The translations under genes and the position numbers were made by a program. A DNA stretch of 8,403 bases from Crocinitomicaceae bacterium (lineage in GTDB: Bacteria; Bacteroidota; Bacteroidia; Flavobacteriales_D; Crocinitomicaceae): contig JABSPC010000663.1 in assembly GCA_013215515.1 (NCBI GenBank), positions 1 to 8,403 on the forward strand, in the 5' to 3' direction. Below the pieces are notes generated by a model. It was not told where the DNA came from, made no database searches, and worked only from the letters and a program-made list of their open reading frames with translations. Of the stretch, positions 6,991 to 8,403 are shown in pieces (the stretch's first letter is position 1; each line of letters opens with the position of its first letter).

Positions 6991-7466
6991 TGCAGGTGGT
7001 TAAAATGATTATTGATTCTAACTGCTAAGCTTGGCTTGTCCATGAAATTCCAGTCCATTTCTTCGCCTTTCCAAAGAAAATTGATGTGATAGTTTTTCAT
7101 TCCAGATAAACTATCCTGATAAATAGATTCTACACCGACTTTTAAGTTTTGCCATTCACCGGTATGATTTCGGTGAAGCGTTTCGTCGATAGCTTGATAT
7201 TTAATAATGACTTGACCTCTGTATACTTCTAATTGGTCTTTGTTGAATGCTATTGAATCAGCCGTTGTGAAATCCTTCCAAAGAGTGGAACGCACCATTC
7301 TGAATTGGTTCAGCTCTTCTGAAATATCTTGAGAGATTTTAAGTTGCTCATGGAAACGTCCAAATGTCATTGAAATGATCGTAATAATAACGCTCATGAT
7401 TGCCATTACAATCGTCACTTCAAAAAGGGTAAAGGCATTGATTCTATGTTGGTTCGAACTATTCAA
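6987..7466 (-). CDS. Minor pseudopilin (GspH/GspJ-like), TTG start
   Basis: 159 residues. The prepilin leader MNSSNQHRINA is cut after Ala11, giving FTLFEVTIVMAIMSVIITII with Glu at +5 (Glu16), followed by the amphipathic continuation TFGRFHEQLKISQDISEELN. The C-terminal part is a globular domain with several strand-like stretches (LEVYRGQVIIKYQAID, YHINFLWKGEEMDWNF). No ATG exists in frame before the membrane helix, so the TTG at 7466-7464 is taken; this overlaps the previous gene by 8 bases. It is one of two adjacent small pseudopilin-like genes before gspF, the place of minor pseudopilins that initiate assembly at the filament tip. The leader is clear; assignment to H, I or J cannot be made by eye. 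Confidence 0.85.
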   Translation of the reverse strand: MNSSNQHRINAFTLFEVTIVMAIMSVIITIISMTFGRFHEQLKISQDISEELNQFRMVRSTLWKDFTTADSIAFNKDQLEVYRGQVIIKYQAIDETLHRNHTGEWQNLKVGVESIYQDSLSGMKNYHINFLWKGEEMDWNFMDKPSLAVRINNHFNHLQ

Positions 7467-7782
7467 AATTGATGAATTGTTGGTTCCAAAGAAGTTTATC
7501 GTTGAGAGCAGAATACGTGAAAATCAATATTGAATCCTGATTTTCATCGGTGGCTTCTACCATTTGAATTTCTTCTAATTCTAATGGTGTTTCGTTCAAT
7601 TGCAATTGTCGCCAAATCATACATTGAATCTCCGTCTGTTGTTTTACATTTTGGAAATTCGTCGCCGTTAATGTTGCTCTTACAAAGACCAATGATGCAA
7701 TGCTAAAACAAATTGCGATCACGATTAAGGCAATGACTACCTCTGCCATACTCGACGCTTTTATTTTTTTGTTTAGAAGCAT
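7459..7782 (-). CDS. Small minor pseudopilin-like protein (GspI-like by position)
   Basis: 107 residues from the ATG at 7782-7780. The frame could be extended to a TTG at 7824, but that would put 23 residues before the cleavage site and overlap the upstream gene by 52 bases. The ATG gives a normal basic leader MLLNKKIKA followed by SSMAEVVIALIVIAICFSIASLVF. With cleavage after Ala9, Glu14 falls at +5 as in all type IV pilin-like proteins; position +1 is Ser rather than the usual Phe. The soluble part is only about 75 residues, and ends near an aromatic stretch (LLWNQQFINFE). The ATG overlaps the stop of the beta-helix gene by 10 bases, and its TAG lies inside the next gene's start region. The prepilin nature is well supported; the subunit identity is inferred from neighbours. 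Confidence 0.8.
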   Translation of the reverse strand: MLLNKKIKASSMAEVVIALIVIAICFSIASLVFVRATLTATNFQNVKQQTEIQCMIWRQLQLNETPLELEEIQMVEATDENQDSILIFTYSALNDKLLWNQQFINFE

Positions 7783-8403
7783 GATAGAAGGATTGGTTTG
7801 GTACTTTTCACATCCATCAACCAATTCGGCATAATAAAGTCTTCTGGCAATTGCTCTGAAGATATTGTCGCATCGAGTAAATGGTCGCCATATATTCCCC
7901 CTCCTGCATGGAGTGTGAATTTATTGGTGTAAAGCGATCCTATTATTTTTCCTCTTAATTCTGTTTCACCCTGGTTGTAAACAAGTCCCGCAATTGTTCC
8001 TTCAAGAACTTCAAGAAGTAAGGGTTTTCTAAAGTTTGATTTTTTGGAGATCAATAACACTCCGCCTAATACATAGGCGTTTTTGCCAATTCGAATTGCG
8101 CTTTGTTCCGCGTTTGTCATCCCGTTCAACTCATTAATAATTAACGATGACGGATACTTCAAACGAACATTTTCTTCACATATAATTTCGTGTCTTGCAA
8201 TGGCTTGAACGGATCCTTTGAACCCTTTCTCAAACCGAATAGATGGGGCCATCAAAATCACATTTTCCAATTGAGCCGATTCCGAAATCACAATTGCTGT
8301 TGCAGAATGAATAATAATATTTCCTTTCAATCTATGGGTAATTGTGAATGCTTCACCCTGTGTAAACAGAGATGTTTTTTCAGTAAAGGAGTAATTCGAA
8401 TCC
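7773..8403 (-). CDS. Beta-helix (bactofilin-like) protein of the pseudopilin operon, partial (5' end beyond window)
   Basis: The frame is open from the right edge (first full codon 8402-8400) to TAA at 7775-7773, giving 209 visible residues. An apparent start at 8330 is a TTG (Leu25) inside this frame; upstream codons read on without a stop (DSNYSFTEKTSLFTQGEAFT), so the true start lies outside. The visible part is rich in short, regular strand-turn repeats with Gly and hydrophobic residues at intervals, such as AIRIGKNAYVLGGVLLI, LLEVLEGTIAGLVYNQGETELRGKIIGSLYT and LHAGGGIYGDHL (described at about residues 95-175). This suggests a right-handed or bactofilin-like beta-solenoid. The tail is SEQLPEDFIMPNWL then a Cys near the end. 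It overlaps the first pseudopilin gene by 10 bases. I do not recognise a named family; a large tip subunit in the GspK position, or a structural partner, are both possible. Whether it has a prepilin leader cannot be seen. Confidence 0.7.
   Translation of the reverse strand, partial: DSNYSFTEKTSLFTQGEAFTITHRLKGNIIIHSATAIVISESAQLENVILMAPSIRFEKGFKGSVQAIARHEIICEENVRLKYPSSLIINELNGMTNAEQSAIRIGKNAYVLGGVLLISKKSNFRKPLLLEVLEGTIAGLVYNQGETELRGKIIGSLYTNKFTLHAGGGIYGDHLLDATISSEQLPEDFIMPNWLMDVKSTKPILLSCF

Noticed and set aside
7783..7824. Longer form of the small pseudopilin starting at TTG 7824
   Set aside because: It would give an unusually long leader and a 52-base overlap; the ATG at 7782 gives a normal short basic leader.
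8330..8402. Apparent start of the beta-helix gene at 8330
   Set aside because: The codon is TTG and the same frame stays open upstream to the window edge with plausible protein sequence, so it is an internal leucine of a gene cut by the window.
1..8403. CRISPR array, insertion sequence, rRNA or phage genes
   Set aside because: No spaced direct repeats of 25-40 bases, no transposase motifs or terminal inverted repeats, and no RNA gene signatures were seen on either strand.

Overview
The window looks like chromosome of an AT-rich member of the Bacteroidota. The reasons are AT-rich intergenic DNA, starts with little or no Shine-Dalgarno sequence, a secretin signal peptide ending in SFAQ, and pseudopilin leaders with Ala rather than Gly before the cleavage site. 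Placement closer than the phylum (for example Flavobacteriales) would be a guess.

Every supported gene lies on the minus strand, so the locus reads from right to left. It is one long type IV filament superfamily operon (type II secretion / type IV pilus family), cut by both window edges. In transcription order it holds: the C-terminal part of a beta-helix (bactofilin-like) protein (8403-7773); two small minor pseudopilin-like proteins (7782-7459 and 7466-6987); the polytopic platform protein GspF/PilC (6990-5908); a GspG-like pseudopilin with an EF-hand-like calcium loop (5911-5489); a 241-base gap carrying an 8-bp tandem repeat; a compact prepilin peptidase (5247-4783); the assembly ATPase GspE/PilB (4783-3374); a secretin with three STN-like modules (3374-1476); a GspL-like protein that appears to join PilM-like and PilN-like parts (1476-322); and the start of a PilO/GspM-like protein from a TTG codon (325 to the left edge).

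Together these would form an envelope-spanning machine. The peptidase processes the three prepilins. GspE powers GspF to assemble a short filament on the GspL/GspM-like platform. The secretin gives the outer-membrane exit. No retraction ATPase (PilT) and no GspC/PilP-like link to the secretin are visible here, but the operon runs past both edges. All junctions overlap by 1-10 bases except the repeat-filled gap, so translation is probably coupled within two blocks. Whether the machine secretes proteins, builds a pilus or takes up DNA cannot be decided from this window.

The least explained parts are the beta-helix protein at the head of the pseudopilin block, the repeat-bearing gap, and the minimal peptidase with a changed active-site motif.
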